Position numbers and translations under genes: made by a program. This document shows, piece by piece, positions 8,731 to 17,272 of a DNA stretch of 64,000 nucleotides. The stretch's first letter is position 1; the number at the start of each line of letters is the position of its first letter. The DNA is from Vampirovibrionales bacterium (GTDB lineage: Bacteria > Cyanobacteriota > Vampirovibrionia > Vampirovibrionales > Vampirovibrionaceae): contig JAJCZA010000002.1 in assembly GCA_029262635.1 (NCBI GenBank), positions 124,001 to 188,000 of the forward strand. Reading direction: 5' to 3'. The notes under the pieces were generated by a model. The model searched no databases, was not told where the DNA came from, and saw only the letters and a list, made by a program, of their open reading frames with translations.

Positions 8731-8810
8731 TATCAAAATCCAAACCACAACATTTTCTATTTCTCTCTCTTTTCAGTTTTTTTCTCTATTTTCTTTTACT
8801 TAGACGATTT

Positions 8811-8840
8811 ATAACTCGCCGGAACAGGCGGGTTATTTTT
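8811..8840 (+). terminator. rho-independent terminator after repeat copy A
   Basis: A stem of ATAACTCGCC with GGCGGGTTAT (one G-T pair) and a six-base loop, followed by TTTT. It may end the GGDEF-EAL transcript or a separate RNA made from the repeat. Confidence 0.75.
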
Positions 8841-8871
8841 CTGCTCTTGGCTCTTGATGAGATAAGTTTTA

Positions 8872-9795
8872 TTAACAGCGTTTGGGGTGAACCCATTGTG
8901 CGGGATTCACCGGCAGTCCATTAACGTAAAGCCCCCAATGTAAATGGGGGCCGGTGGCAAAGCCGGTCGAACCGACTCGACCGATGACCTGACCTTTTTC
9001 TACTTTTTCGCCGGGCTTGACATCTAATTTGGACATGTGGATATAGATGGAACTAATGCCTTGTCCATGGTCTAACCCGACGGTTCCGCCATGAAGCCGA
9101 TAAAACCGGGAAATTTTAACTGTTCCACCCGTGGTCGCCCGAATGGGTCGGCCTTGAGGCGAGCGCAGATCAATTCCCTTATGATAATTTCCCGTGAATT
9201 TTCCGTTGTGGAGGCGCAGGTTGCCAAAACGGGAGTTCATACAGTCTGTTGTGGGCGCGACAAAGGGAACGGTCCAATAGCGGGTGCCCCCGGTTTCTTT
9301 CTTTAGTTTGCCAATGGTTTCTAGTTCACCCGACTCCGGCTGAGTCCCTTTCATGGACGAACTCACCCGAATATTTTGCTTTGAGTAATGGGCGTTAACC
9401 ACTTCAACCTTACTCTCATAAAGGGTTTTTCCGTCCCGGTTCTGTATTTTAAACGTATAGCCCCCCGGCTTTTGATTGACTTTTACCGGCATGACCCCTT
9501 GTAGTGAGCCGTTGGTTTGCTTAAATAAGGGTGCCTTTACTCCTGTCAGCCATGCGGTCCCTTCGTCAAAACCTTTTCTGGGGTGGAGAATCTGAATCAT
9601 AAACGTCTCACCCTGTTTGACGGTGTGCGCCATTTTCAGCTCTTCCTTTAACAGGGGCGTCTTATTTCTGGGGTGAGAAGCGTCATGAGGCACTGGTGCC
9701 TGACCAACGGCTTCGGCGTTTTTGATGAAAAGACTGATACCTAAACAGAAAACGGAAAAAAGTACACTTAATATAAGCAAGCTCGGACGCTTCAC
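8872..9795 (-). CDS. M23 family (LytM-like) metallopeptidase
   Basis: 307 residues with a cleavable signal peptide (hydrophobic 5-24, likely cut after AEA near 29). An Ig-like middle region (60-135) precedes the LytM zinc peptidase domain (about 175-300). Zinc ligands are visible as H205 and D209 (NYHKGIDL) and H286 in GPHLHWG, with H284 and H253 as the catalytic histidines. Such enzymes cut peptidoglycan cross-links outside the membrane or activate amidases. All key residues are kept, so activity is expected. No coiled coil is present, unlike EnvC/NlpD. It is convergent with the GGDEF-EAL gene across the repeat. Confidence 0.88.
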   Translation of the reverse strand: MKRPSLLILSVLFSVFCLGISLFIKNAEAVGQAPVPHDASHPRNKTPLLKEELKMAHTVKQGETFMIQILHPRKGFDEGTAWLTGVKAPLFKQTNGSLQGVMPVKVNQKPGGYTFKIQNRDGKTLYESKVEVVNAHYSKQNIRVSSSMKGTQPESGELETIGKLKKETGGTRYWTVPFVAPTTDCMNSRFGNLRLHNGKFTGNYHKGIDLRSPQGRPIRATTGGTVKISRFYRLHGGTVGLDHGQGISSIYIHMSKLDVKPGEKVEKGQVIGRVGSTGFATGPHLHWGLYVNGLPVNPAQWVHPKRC

Positions 9796-9915
9796 GAAAA
9801 CTCTCCTTTAAAAAGCTTTATTAACACCGTAATGTATTATAGTATTGATTTTCTGATTTAACCGGGCTTCGTCGGTTATTTTCCTGTTGTTTTTGTGAAG
9901 TCCTCTAATTCCATC

Positions 9916-11205
9916 ATGCAATTTGTCGATAAGGTGACTATTGAAATCGAGTCCGGCTCAGGTGGAGACGGCATTGTCTCCTGGCGTCGGGAAAAATATG
10001 AACCCATGGGCGGCCCTGCTGGTGGCGACGGCGGCCATGGCGGGAGTGTAATTATTGAAGCCACTGACGAACTGAATACCTTGCTGGATTTTAAGTATAA
10101 ATCTATTTTCAAGGGGGAAGAGGGGCAAAAAGGTCGAAGTAAAAACCGCCATGGTAAACGAGGCCAAAGCCTGATTATTAAAGTCCCGTGCGGCACGATT
10201 GTTCGGGATTCCGAGACGGGTAACGCCATTGGTGATTTAACAGAAAAAGGTCAACAATTGCTGGTTGCCACCGGTGGTCGGGGTGGACGAGGCAATGCCC
10301 GATTTACGTCCTCCATTCGTCAGGCACCTCAATTTTGCGAACCTGGTGAAGCCGGTATTAACAGGGTTTTGGAACTAGAACTGAAGCTTATCGCTGATAT
10401 TGGTATTATTGGCATGCCCAATGCAGGAAAATCGACGCTCATTAGTGTGATTAGTGCGGCTAAACCAAAAATTGCCGACTATCCCTTTACGACGTTGACC
10501 CCTAATCTGGGTGTGGTTAAAAGAGATTCAGGCGACGGCGTTTTTGTGGCTGATATTCCTGGACTGATTGAGGGGGCGAGCGATGGGCTGGGCTTGGGTC
10601 ACGAGTTTCTCCGTCATGTGGAGCGAACCCGGTTTTTGTTGCATTTGGTGGACATCTCGTCCTGTGAAGACCCTGACGAAGCACTTTTACTGTTTCGGGT
10701 GATTAATAATGAACTGGCGCAATACAGTGAAAAACTTTCCCAAAAACCGCAAATTGTGGTTCTCAGTAAAATAGACGCTGTGGATGAGGCAACCCTTGAC
10801 GCTATGCTGATGGCCTTTAAATCTGAAACCAGCCAGCGCATGTTGGCCATCTCTTCAGTGGCTCAGCAAGGGCTGGAACCCTTAAAAAATGCCATGTTCT
10901 CGTTGTTGGATAGTATGCCGAGGGAAGAGGAGGCCGTGGACATTGTTCTGGATCCGAAAGCCATGGATCATGATGACAGCGATTATGAAATCACCCGTGA
11001 GGGCAAGGTGTTCTTCATCTCAGGCGGGAAAATTGAGCGTTTATTGAAAGTCATGGATGTTCGCAACAAGGCGGCTGTCTTCCGAACCCTGAACATCCTA
11101 AAAGCCATGGGCGTGTATAAGGCTTTGGAGAAAGCCGGTGCTCAGGAAGGCCATATTGTCAACATGGCGGGCATGGAGTTTGAATATTACCCGGACGATA
11201 AATAG
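9916..11205 (+). CDS. obg: Obg family GTPase (ribosome assembly)
   Basis: About 429 residues from the ATG at 9916 (MQFVDKVTIEIESG, the usual Obg start); a GTG at 9895 would add seven residues. Neither has a clear ribosome-binding site. Domains: glycine-rich Obg fold (1-155), G domain (about 156-335) with P-loop GMPNAGKST, ADYPFTTLTPN and DIPGLIEGA, then the OCT domain (REGKVFFISGGKIERL to GMEFEYYPD). Obg acts in late 50S assembly and stress control. One oddity: the base-specificity motif NKxD reads SKID (VVLSKIDA), with Ser in place of Asn, while G5 reads ISS. Confidence 0.95.
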   Translation: MQFVDKVTIEIESGSGGDGIVSWRREKYEPMGGPAGGDGGHGGSVIIEATDELNTLLDFKYKSIFKGEEGQKGRSKNRHGKRGQSLIIKVPCGTIVRDSETGNAIGDLTEKGQQLLVATGGRGGRGNARFTSSIRQAPQFCEPGEAGINRVLELELKLIADIGIIGMPNAGKSTLISVISAAKPKIADYPFTTLTPNLGVVKRDSGDGVFVADIPGLIEGASDGLGLGHEFLRHVERTRFLLHLVDISSCEDPDEALLLFRVINNELAQYSEKLSQKPQIVVLSKIDAVDEATLDAMLMAFKSETSQRMLAISSVAQQGLEPLKNAMFSLLDSMPREEEAVDIVLDPKAMDHDDSDYEITREGKVFFISGGKIERLLKVMDVRNKAAVFRTLNILKAMGVYKALEKAGAQEGHIVNMAGMEFEYYPDDK

Positions 11206-11234
11206 GGGTTCGGACGTTTTCTGTTTTCTACTCT

Positions 11235-12299
11235 TTAGTCTGAAGTCGTTTTTCGACGTTGAAGCAAGCGGTTGCGTTCGTCCACTTCAAAGACAATCCG
11301 GGAAAACTGGCAGGCCGCGTTAAGGACTACCACGGATACTCCTTTAGAGGGCGATATAGACAGCTTTTTTCGATCGGTTTGGAGGGTTTTAAAGTTATCC
11401 ACGCCAGATTGTTCTTCCAAGACCGATGGATCCGTCATGGCTTGTTTCCGGCTGGCCGCGGATTCTGTAAACGCGAATGTGGGTGGTGGGATTCCGTCCC
11501 GACTCAGGTTTTCGGTGACAAATCGCTGAATGGCCTCAATATAGGGTTCGGCTATTTTCTCATATTCGATTTTAAACACGAGTTGGGTCTGATGCCTTAC
11601 TCCGGCGGCAATCCGAAATTTTCCCATGGTATCGGTTTCCAGATAAAGTACCAACGTGTAGCTTTCGCCCTCTTCTCCTTCTTCGGCCTCGCCCCATTCA
11701 CTTTCAAACTGCAATTCTAGCTTTTGAGGGTCCACCAGCGGGTACCACGGTATATAGAGTAATATTAGGGTATTAAGAGCCTCCATGGGCGAGGTATTAA
11801 CCCGTAGGGAAAGCTGGGTTGTAAATTTTAATAACTCGGTCATCTTTTGGCTATCGCCCGTGTACGATTGCGCCATGTTGGCCTGCATCAACTGGAGCAT
11901 CTTGTTGGAACTGCCCTGTGTTTTTTGTCCTAACATCTCCTGAAGCCGTTCTAGTGAAACGTTTAAATCGGGATTTTCTTTTAGGAGCTGTTCTAATAGC
12001 TTTTTAGTCACTCCCCCATCCTGTGTTGCTAGTTGAGCTAGCAGGGTTTGGATATCATCGGGTAAATCCAGAAGCGCTTTTAAAAAAGCGCTGGTTTCCT
12101 GAGGGGTCATGGCACTTTGTAGCATCATCATTTGCTGAAATAAAGCCGCTGAACTCAGTGTATTTAAAGGTAAGCCTGTATTCGCCAACGGAAGGCTATT
12201 TGTCCCGGCCTGAGAGCTTGCCGGGAAAGCGGTTTTATTCACCAGTTGCTGATACTGTTTCAGGAAATTGGAGTAGCTGAAATTGTTTGGAAAGCCCAA
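11235..12299 (-). CDS. uncharacterized protein, weakly FliK-like C-terminal pattern
   Basis: 354 residues, TTG start at 12299 with AAGGAA upstream. Not recognised with confidence. It is Gln/Leu-rich and low in cysteine. The first 60 residues are Ser/Asn/Gln-rich and probably flexible, 60-165 is helical (LLEQLLKEN, LERLQEML), and 190-275 alternates beta-strands (KLELQFESEWG, YTLVLYLETDTMGKFRIAAG, TQLVFKIEYE) interrupted by an acidic loop EAEEGEEGE. Such a 'secretion/hook-length' strand pattern occurs in FliK-type C-terminal domains, but similarity is only impressionistic. No signal peptide or TM helix. It is convergent with obg. Confidence 0.5.
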   Translation of the reverse strand: MGFPNNFSYSNFLKQYQQLVNKTAFPASSQAGTNSLPLANTGLPLNTLSSAALFQQMMMLQSAMTPQETSAFLKALLDLPDDIQTLLAQLATQDGGVTKKLLEQLLKENPDLNVSLERLQEMLGQKTQGSSNKMLQLMQANMAQSYTGDSQKMTELLKFTTQLSLRVNTSPMEALNTLILLYIPWYPLVDPQKLELQFESEWGEAEEGEEGESYTLVLYLETDTMGKFRIAAGVRHQTQLVFKIEYEKIAEPYIEAIQRFVTENLSRDGIPPPTFAFTESAASRKQAMTDPSVLEEQSGVDNFKTLQTDRKKLSISPSKGVSVVVLNAACQFSRIVFEVDERNRLLQRRKTTSD

Positions 12300-12530
12300 A
12301 AGCGATGATTCCTTATATATGTAGGGGAGTTGCTAAATAAACGCTCGTTTTGGTTTTATCGGCTAAGATGACATGGACTTGAAAGCCTTTTCTCTCTTTA
12401 TTGTAAGCGTTTTTTTAGCGTAAGCCGATTGTTGCGTCTGTTAAATGGGTAGAACGGGCAAAACCGATTGTTTCGAGGGTGGGGTATAATGGTCATAATC
12501 TATTTAACAGGTGATGAGAGAGGAGAACTC

Positions 12531-13406
12531 GTGTTTACCCCGCCCAAGTCGTTTTTGTCCGTCTTTTTTGGCCTCGGTGCGCTGAGTCTTTTTCTGCTTT
12601 TTCTTTATGGGTGTGGTCAGTCCGGCTCCTCTTCAGGTCAGGATGACTTGTTGACAAGCATTATTGAGAAAAAAGAACTTATCGCCGGGGTTAAGTATGA
12701 TGCCAAACCTTTTGGCTTTCTGGATACCGATGGGCAGGTTAAAGGTTTTGATATTGATCTGATTAACGAGCTTAGCCGGCGCATGGCCCAAAAGCACAAG
12801 CTTGAGGCCCCTATTAAAGTCCGCTTTCAGCAAGTGCTCTCCTCCACCCGTATTATCGGTCTGAACATGGGCAAGCTGGATTTAGTAGCGGCGACCATGA
12901 CCATTACCCCGGAGCGGGAAAAGCTCATTGACTTTTCAGACAATTACTACACGGCCCACCAAGCCGTTTTGGTACCGGATAACAGCCGGTTCAAATCGGT
13001 TCATGACATGAAGAAAAGCACAATTTTATACGTGATTGGTACCACCAGCGAGCAAAATATCCGACTGGCTTTGCCTACCGCTACGTTTAAAGGGTTCAAA
13101 AATTCTGTGGAAGCCTTTTCTGCCCTGAAGGCTGGTCGAGGGGATGCCATGACCAGTGATGACACGATTTTATATGGCTTTATTGGTGATACGTGCCAGT
13201 ATCACCTTATGCCCGAAGAGCTTTCACGAGAACCCTACGGACTTGGCATTCGTCAGGATGATACCCATCATGCGACCCAACGGTTCCGCCTGATGATTAA
13301 CGAGTTGCTTCAGGAAATGAAAGCGGACGGTACGCTAAAGGCTCTTGAAAAAAAATGGATGGCACCTTATCGGGATCTCTCTATTTGTCAGCCCAAAACC
13401 AATTAA
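12531..13406 (+). CDS. polar amino acid ABC transporter substrate-binding lipoprotein
   Basis: About 291 residues from a GTG at 12531, which has AGGAG five bases upstream; an upstream ATG frame from 12468 would bury the signal peptide. Hydrophobic residues 8-25 end in a lipobox, LYGC. The mature part is a type II periplasmic binding fold of the SBP_bac_3 family: IAGVKYDAKPFGF, KGFDIDLINEL, DLVAATMTITPEREKLIDFS, AVLVP and GDAMTSDD. It captures a polar amino acid such as Glu, Gln or His for import. Two permease genes follow with almost no gap. Confidence 0.9.
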   Translation: MFTPPKSFLSVFFGLGALSLFLLFLYGCGQSGSSSGQDDLLTSIIEKKELIAGVKYDAKPFGFLDTDGQVKGFDIDLINELSRRMAQKHKLEAPIKVRFQQVLSSTRIIGLNMGKLDLVAATMTITPEREKLIDFSDNYYTAHQAVLVPDNSRFKSVHDMKKSTILYVIGTTSEQNIRLALPTATFKGFKNSVEAFSALKAGRGDAMTSDDTILYGFIGDTCQYHLMPEELSREPYGLGIRQDDTHHATQRFRLMINELLQEMKADGTLKALEKKWMAPYRDLSICQPKTN

Positions 13407-13407
13407 A

Positions 13408-14121
13408 ATGACGCCATTTCTGCTCTCATTAACGGATTATATGGAAACGGTTTTAAAAGCCGACTTTCTTCAGGCTATTTGGACGACGGTTTATCTTTCC
13501 GGCGCCTCGGCGCTGATGGCCATGGCCATTGGTTTTCTTATGGCCTTTGCTTCTCTGGTCAACATTCGTTTCGTCAAAGGGCTTGCTCAGGCCTATATCG
13601 AGGTCTTTCGAAACACTCCTCTGCTGATTCAGCTTTATATCTATTACCGTGGCTTGCAAAGCATTGGTGTGATTCTCCCGCCGGAAGTCTGTGGTATTTT
13701 AGGGCTGTCACTTTATACGGGAGCCTATTTGGCGGAAATCATCCGCTCCGGACTGTTGGCGGTTCCCCGTCAGCAATTAGACTCAGGGCTGTCTCTTGGG
13801 TTCAACCGGTTTCAGGTCTATTTCCTCATTCTCATTCCGCAAGCCGTTCGTGTTATTTTGCCTGCTTTAACCAATCAATGGATTAACCTGATGAAGAATT
13901 CATCGCTGGTCGCCTTTATTACGGTTTCCGATATTTTTTATATGGTTTATGTTGGTGCGGTTCAGGAGTTTAAGCCCCTCAAATTTTTTCTGATTGGCGC
14001 TTCGCTTTACGTGACCCTGACCCTACTCATTACCCTGATGTCTCAAATTATCGACTGGCTTTTGGCTTCAAAAACCCTTCGGTTTCCGGTACTGGTTCGT
14101 CGGCAGGAGCTTTGTACTTGA
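13408..14121 (+). CDS. polar amino acid ABC transporter permease 1
   Basis: About 237 residues from the ATG at 13408, one base after the stop of the binding-protein gene. The frame is open upstream to 13345, but that would overlap the preceding gene by about 60 bases. It has five or so TM helices and the His/Glu/Gln/Arg/opine permease signature: FRNTPLLIQLY near residue 65 and the EAA loop YTGAYLAEIIRSGLLAVPRQQLDSGLSLGF. The EAA loop contacts an ATPase subunit. It should form a heterodimeric channel with the next gene, whose start overlaps its stop (TGATG). Confidence 0.9.
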   Translation: MTPFLLSLTDYMETVLKADFLQAIWTTVYLSGASALMAMAIGFLMAFASLVNIRFVKGLAQAYIEVFRNTPLLIQLYIYYRGLQSIGVILPPEVCGILGLSLYTGAYLAEIIRSGLLAVPRQQLDSGLSLGFNRFQVYFLILIPQAVRVILPALTNQWINLMKNSSLVAFITVSDIFYMVYVGAVQEFKPLKFFLIGASLYVTLTLLITLMSQIIDWLLASKTLRFPVLVRRQELCT

Positions 14122-14825
14122 TGATACCCACGTTTCATTTTGAAGACATTGTGATGGGCTGGCCGCTTTTACAACAAGGCTTGTTAGTGACACTGGGTAT
14201 GTCCTTGGTGGTCATACTGTTCAGCCTGATTTTTGGCACGTTGCTGGGCTTTATTCGCCATGAAGATCGATTTATGTTGCGTCGGATAGCGGCGTTGTAC
14301 ATTGAATTTATCCGAAGCATTCCCCTGATTCTCTTTATGGCATTCATTCATTATGGCGTCATGTTTTCGTTGAACACCGGGCTGGGGCGTAGCGCGAGTT
14401 TTCTGGAATCGGCCATTGTTGCCATGGTTCTATTCGAATCCGCTTATATTGCGGAAATTATTCGGGGCGGCTTTCGGAGTGTTTCAACGGCTGAGCGGGA
14501 TGCCGCTAAAAGTTTGGGACTCTCCTACCCCCAACGGCTTTTTTCCATTTACCTGCCACTCGTATACGCCCGCTCTCTCCCCGCTCTAATGGGTCAGCTG
14601 ATCGCCCTGATCAAAGATACCTCGCTGGCTTCTATTATTGGGGTGATGGAATTGACCCGTCAGGGCGAGATTATTTACCAAAACACGTTTCATGATTTTG
14701 AGATTCTACTTTTTACCGCCCTGATTTATTTTGCGATTTGTTTTAGCCTGTCCCGATTGAGTCGCCGTTTTGAATTTGGCGCCAACCAGCGCCAGACGGC
14801 TTTAATGTTTATGGAACCCGCATAA
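14121..14825 (+). CDS. polar amino acid ABC transporter permease 2
   Basis: About 234 residues from the ATG at 14121, which shares its A with the TGA of permease 1 and has AGGAG eleven bases upstream; an in-frame TTG at 14112 is too close to that site. It carries five TM helices, IEFIRSIPLILFMAF and the EAA loop ESAYIAEIIRGGFRSVSTAERDAAKSLGLSYPQ (abridged: AEIIRGGFRSV to AKSLGL). It is the partner channel subunit to the preceding permease. The cluster ends here: no ATP-binding gene follows, because glpD lies convergent four bases away. Confidence 0.9.
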   Translation: MIPTFHFEDIVMGWPLLQQGLLVTLGMSLVVILFSLIFGTLLGFIRHEDRFMLRRIAALYIEFIRSIPLILFMAFIHYGVMFSLNTGLGRSASFLESAIVAMVLFESAYIAEIIRGGFRSVSTAERDAAKSLGLSYPQRLFSIYLPLVYARSLPALMGQLIALIKDTSLASIIGVMELTRQGEIIYQNTFHDFEILLFTALIYFAICFSLSRLSRRFEFGANQRQTALMFMEPA

Positions 14826-14828
14826 CGG

Positions 14829-16544
14829 CTACTGCCTTAAGGCGGCTGTGTTGGGTCGATTGAGTAAAATCACCTGCTCTGTAAACGCCTTGGCATCCGC
14901 TTTTATTTGTTCTGGCGTCCATTTTAATTCTTGCCCAATCAGTTCGGCGGTTCTTTGAGCCGCGGCCAGACCCACGTTCTCTCTTAAAGCAGTTCCCGTT
15001 CGCCGCATTAGGACGTCGGCTGTGGTTCGGGCAAATTCGTTTCTTACAGAATAAATAACCTGCGCTTCAATATCCTGAGTAAACGGACTCAACGGCTTTA
15101 GCCAGTCTGTATTTTCATCCGTCAGTTGAAGCACCTTTTTAAACCGGGACCCATAAAGGTTAATCAAATGATCAGCCGTTTCTTTCGGAATCTTAAAATC
15201 CGCCATCGCTTTTGGAATTTCTATTTCCTTATACTGGTTAATATTTTCAATCCCCTGGCCGCCAGGCAACGGCGTTTTTACGGTCGTGCACTTTTTCAGA
15301 GGGTTGCCCTTGCTTTTTGGGGCTTCATTTAGGTTAAAGCGCTCAATGGCATAAGTAACGGTTTCTTCGGCCAGATTACGGAACGTGGTGATTTTCCCTC
15401 CGATAATCGAAAGCACCCGATCCAACCCGTCGCCTTTTTTAAAATGATCAAAAATCACATGGTTTCTTGTGATTTTCCCAGCGGGAGTACCGGGTTCGGC
15501 ATAAGGTAAGGGTCGGATCCCTGCATAGGAAAATAGTACATCGTCCCGGGTCAGGGTGGCGTTAGGTAAAACCCAATTGGTTTCCTGTAACAGGTAATCT
15601 ATCTCATTATCTGTTGGCACCACCGCATCTAAACTCTCCTGATAGTGGTCGTCCGTGGTGCCAATCAGGTAATAATCCTTTTGCCAGGGGATAATAAAAT
15701 ACGGGCGCTGATTGGACTGAGCTTCCACATACAGAGCACTGTTCGGCCCATTCTCAAACCGTTTAACGATAATATGGGTTCCTTTGGTGCCCCCGATTTT
15801 TTGAGCGGACTCAGTCTGGGCGAGGTTGAGTACCTCATCCACCCACGGCCCGGCGGCATTCACAATCACCTTGCCTTCGGCCAAAAACTGTTCGCTGGTA
15901 ATTAAATCCTGAAGGTAAACGCCGGTGGCTTTTTTATTTTCTTGCTGAACGGCTGTTAGCTGGGTGTGATTCAGGATCGTGGCCCCGTGCTCTTTGGCGG
16001 CTATGGCGTTTTCCACACAAATACGCTCAGGCAAGTTAATTTGCGCGTCAAAATATTTGAAGCCCCCTTTAAGCTGGTCGGGGCGAATACCCTTAAACCG
16101 TTTTGAGAAGCCCGCTTTCCCATACAGTCGATGCCACGCCACATGGGCCGTTCCCGTTAAACGGGCCAGCACATCGTAGAGAATCATGCCGCATTCCACA
16201 AACCAGCGAGGCCGTTTATTGCCTTCATAAACGGGGATCCCAAATCCCAAGGGCCGAACCAGATGCGGGGCGTTTTCCAAAAGCCGGGTGCGTTCGTGAA
16301 GGGATTCTCGAACCAGTCCGATATCAAAGTTTTCTAGATAACGTAGGCCGCCATGAATCAATCGGCTGGAATACGCTGTGGTGCCTGCGCCAAAGTCATT
16401 TTTATCAACCAGAAGAACGTCCAACCCCCGCTCCGTTGCGTCTCGTGCGATACCCGAGCCGTTAATCCCGCCGCCAATGACAATCATGTCAAACGGTTTT
16501 TTATTTTTAAAGGACGCTACCGTGGGTCTTTGAATGGTCGTCAT
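14829..16544 (-). CDS. glpD: aerobic glycerol-3-phosphate dehydrogenase
   Basis: 571 residues, an ordinary GlpD length. The FAD dinucleotide-binding motif is at the N-terminus (VIGGGINGSGIARDATERG, about 22-40), followed by YSSRLIHGGLRYLE, WVDEVLNLA, the FSYAGIRPLP segment and GGKITTFRNLAEE. It oxidises glycerol 3-phosphate to dihydroxyacetone phosphate at the membrane and passes electrons through FAD to quinone. ATG start at 16544. It is a single gene with no glpK or glpF alongside, and ends four bases from the ABC permease. Confidence 0.93.
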   Translation of the reverse strand: MTTIQRPTVASFKNKKPFDMIVIGGGINGSGIARDATERGLDVLLVDKNDFGAGTTAYSSRLIHGGLRYLENFDIGLVRESLHERTRLLENAPHLVRPLGFGIPVYEGNKRPRWFVECGMILYDVLARLTGTAHVAWHRLYGKAGFSKRFKGIRPDQLKGGFKYFDAQINLPERICVENAIAAKEHGATILNHTQLTAVQQENKKATGVYLQDLITSEQFLAEGKVIVNAAGPWVDEVLNLAQTESAQKIGGTKGTHIIVKRFENGPNSALYVEAQSNQRPYFIIPWQKDYYLIGTTDDHYQESLDAVVPTDNEIDYLLQETNWVLPNATLTRDDVLFSYAGIRPLPYAEPGTPAGKITRNHVIFDHFKKGDGLDRVLSIIGGKITTFRNLAEETVTYAIERFNLNEAPKSKGNPLKKCTTVKTPLPGGQGIENINQYKEIEIPKAMADFKIPKETADHLINLYGSRFKKVLQLTDENTDWLKPLSPFTQDIEAQVIYSVRNEFARTTADVLMRRTGTALRENVGLAAAQRTAELIGQELKWTPEQIKADAKAFTEQVILLNRPNTAALRQ

Positions 16545-16716
16545 CTATCATCCCGCTAACGTTTTTAATTAAAGCAAGATTTGAATTATACCAAAAACAA
16601 AACCTTTTTTATCAGACAAGATACCGTAGCTGGATTTCGATTGGCTCTAGCTTCTTGCCAGCCTTCTGGCACGTAACCATGCTTTCAGGTTGCTGGGAAT
16701 AGTGTGTAGAGGCTTA

Positions 16717-17097
16717 TTAAGCTAACCATTCCATCAGTTTGGTTATAAATACTTCAGGCGGTGTGTCGTGGGTTGTGTGTTTAAACGTGGGTACATCATA
16801 GCCCACGGGTGGTTTACCATTGGCTATCCGTTGCTTATTGGCTTTCATAGCCTCAATGGGAACTTTGCCGCCAATATAAAATGGATACCCGGTGGCATGT
16901 TTACTCACCTTAACCAGGACATGGAAACCATCTTTCTTCAGCGCCTTGAGTTGTGGCTTGAACGAATCGCCCGCTTTGTTCAGCTTTTTAACGGCAGTAT
17001 TACCTTTCCGGAAATAGTAGTTCCTTTCTTCTGGAGAAACATCCACCACTAATTTTCCAAAATGAACCGGACGGAAAGGGAGATCTGTGATTGTCAT
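16717..17097 (-). CDS. uncharacterized protein with N-terminal VHFGK motif
   Basis: 126 residues from an ATG at 17097 with AAGGAA nine bases upstream. Not recognised. Soluble, basic, with no signal peptide. Residues 11-15 read VHFGK, similar to the LQFG, IRFG and IRFSG starts of other small proteins in this window. A YYFRKGNTAVKKLNKAG stretch (27-43) loosely resembles the YYVTGRDRARLNKAS stretch of the gene at 34142. The C-terminal half holds PFYIGGKVPIEA and ends in a Trp-containing helix. It stands alone between glpD and the divergent prp operon. Confidence 0.6.
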   Translation of the reverse strand: MTITDLPFRPVHFGKLVVDVSPEERNYYFRKGNTAVKKLNKAGDSFKPQLKALKKDGFHVLVKVSKHATGYPFYIGGKVPIEAMKANKQRIANGKPPVGYDVPTFKHTTHDTPPEVFITKLMEWLA

Positions 17098-17201
17098 AGT
17101 GAGTTCCTTTTGTTTTTAACATGAGAGTCAAATTATTGATAATCATCATAAACCAACTCAAGCCCTAAAATTGCGTTTGATTCCATATTTTACGTTTTTA
17201 C

Positions 17202-17230
17202 TTGGGAAATCCGTATGCTTTGGGTAAAAT
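17202..17230 (+). promoter_or_regulatory. candidate promoter of the prpDBC operon
   Basis: TTGGGA at 17202-17207 and TAAAAT at 17225-17230 with a 17-base spacer, about 43 bases before the prpD start. The -35 box is imperfect. No operator was identified. Confidence 0.35.
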
Positions 17231-17272
17231 AATAAAACCGTATTTTGAATTTTTGATAGTAGGGGAAGGGCG

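Noticed and set aside
8653-8811. A 52-codon open frame inside repeat copy A, beginning MQIQRLIPF
   Set aside because: The matching segment in copy B has single-base insertions that change the frame after a few codons and then a stop, so protein sequence is not what is conserved. No ribosome-binding site precedes it.
16655-16672. Hairpin TGCCAG-CCTT-CTGGCA upstream of glpD
   Set aside because: Short stem without a T-run, no partner copies found, so no function can be supported.
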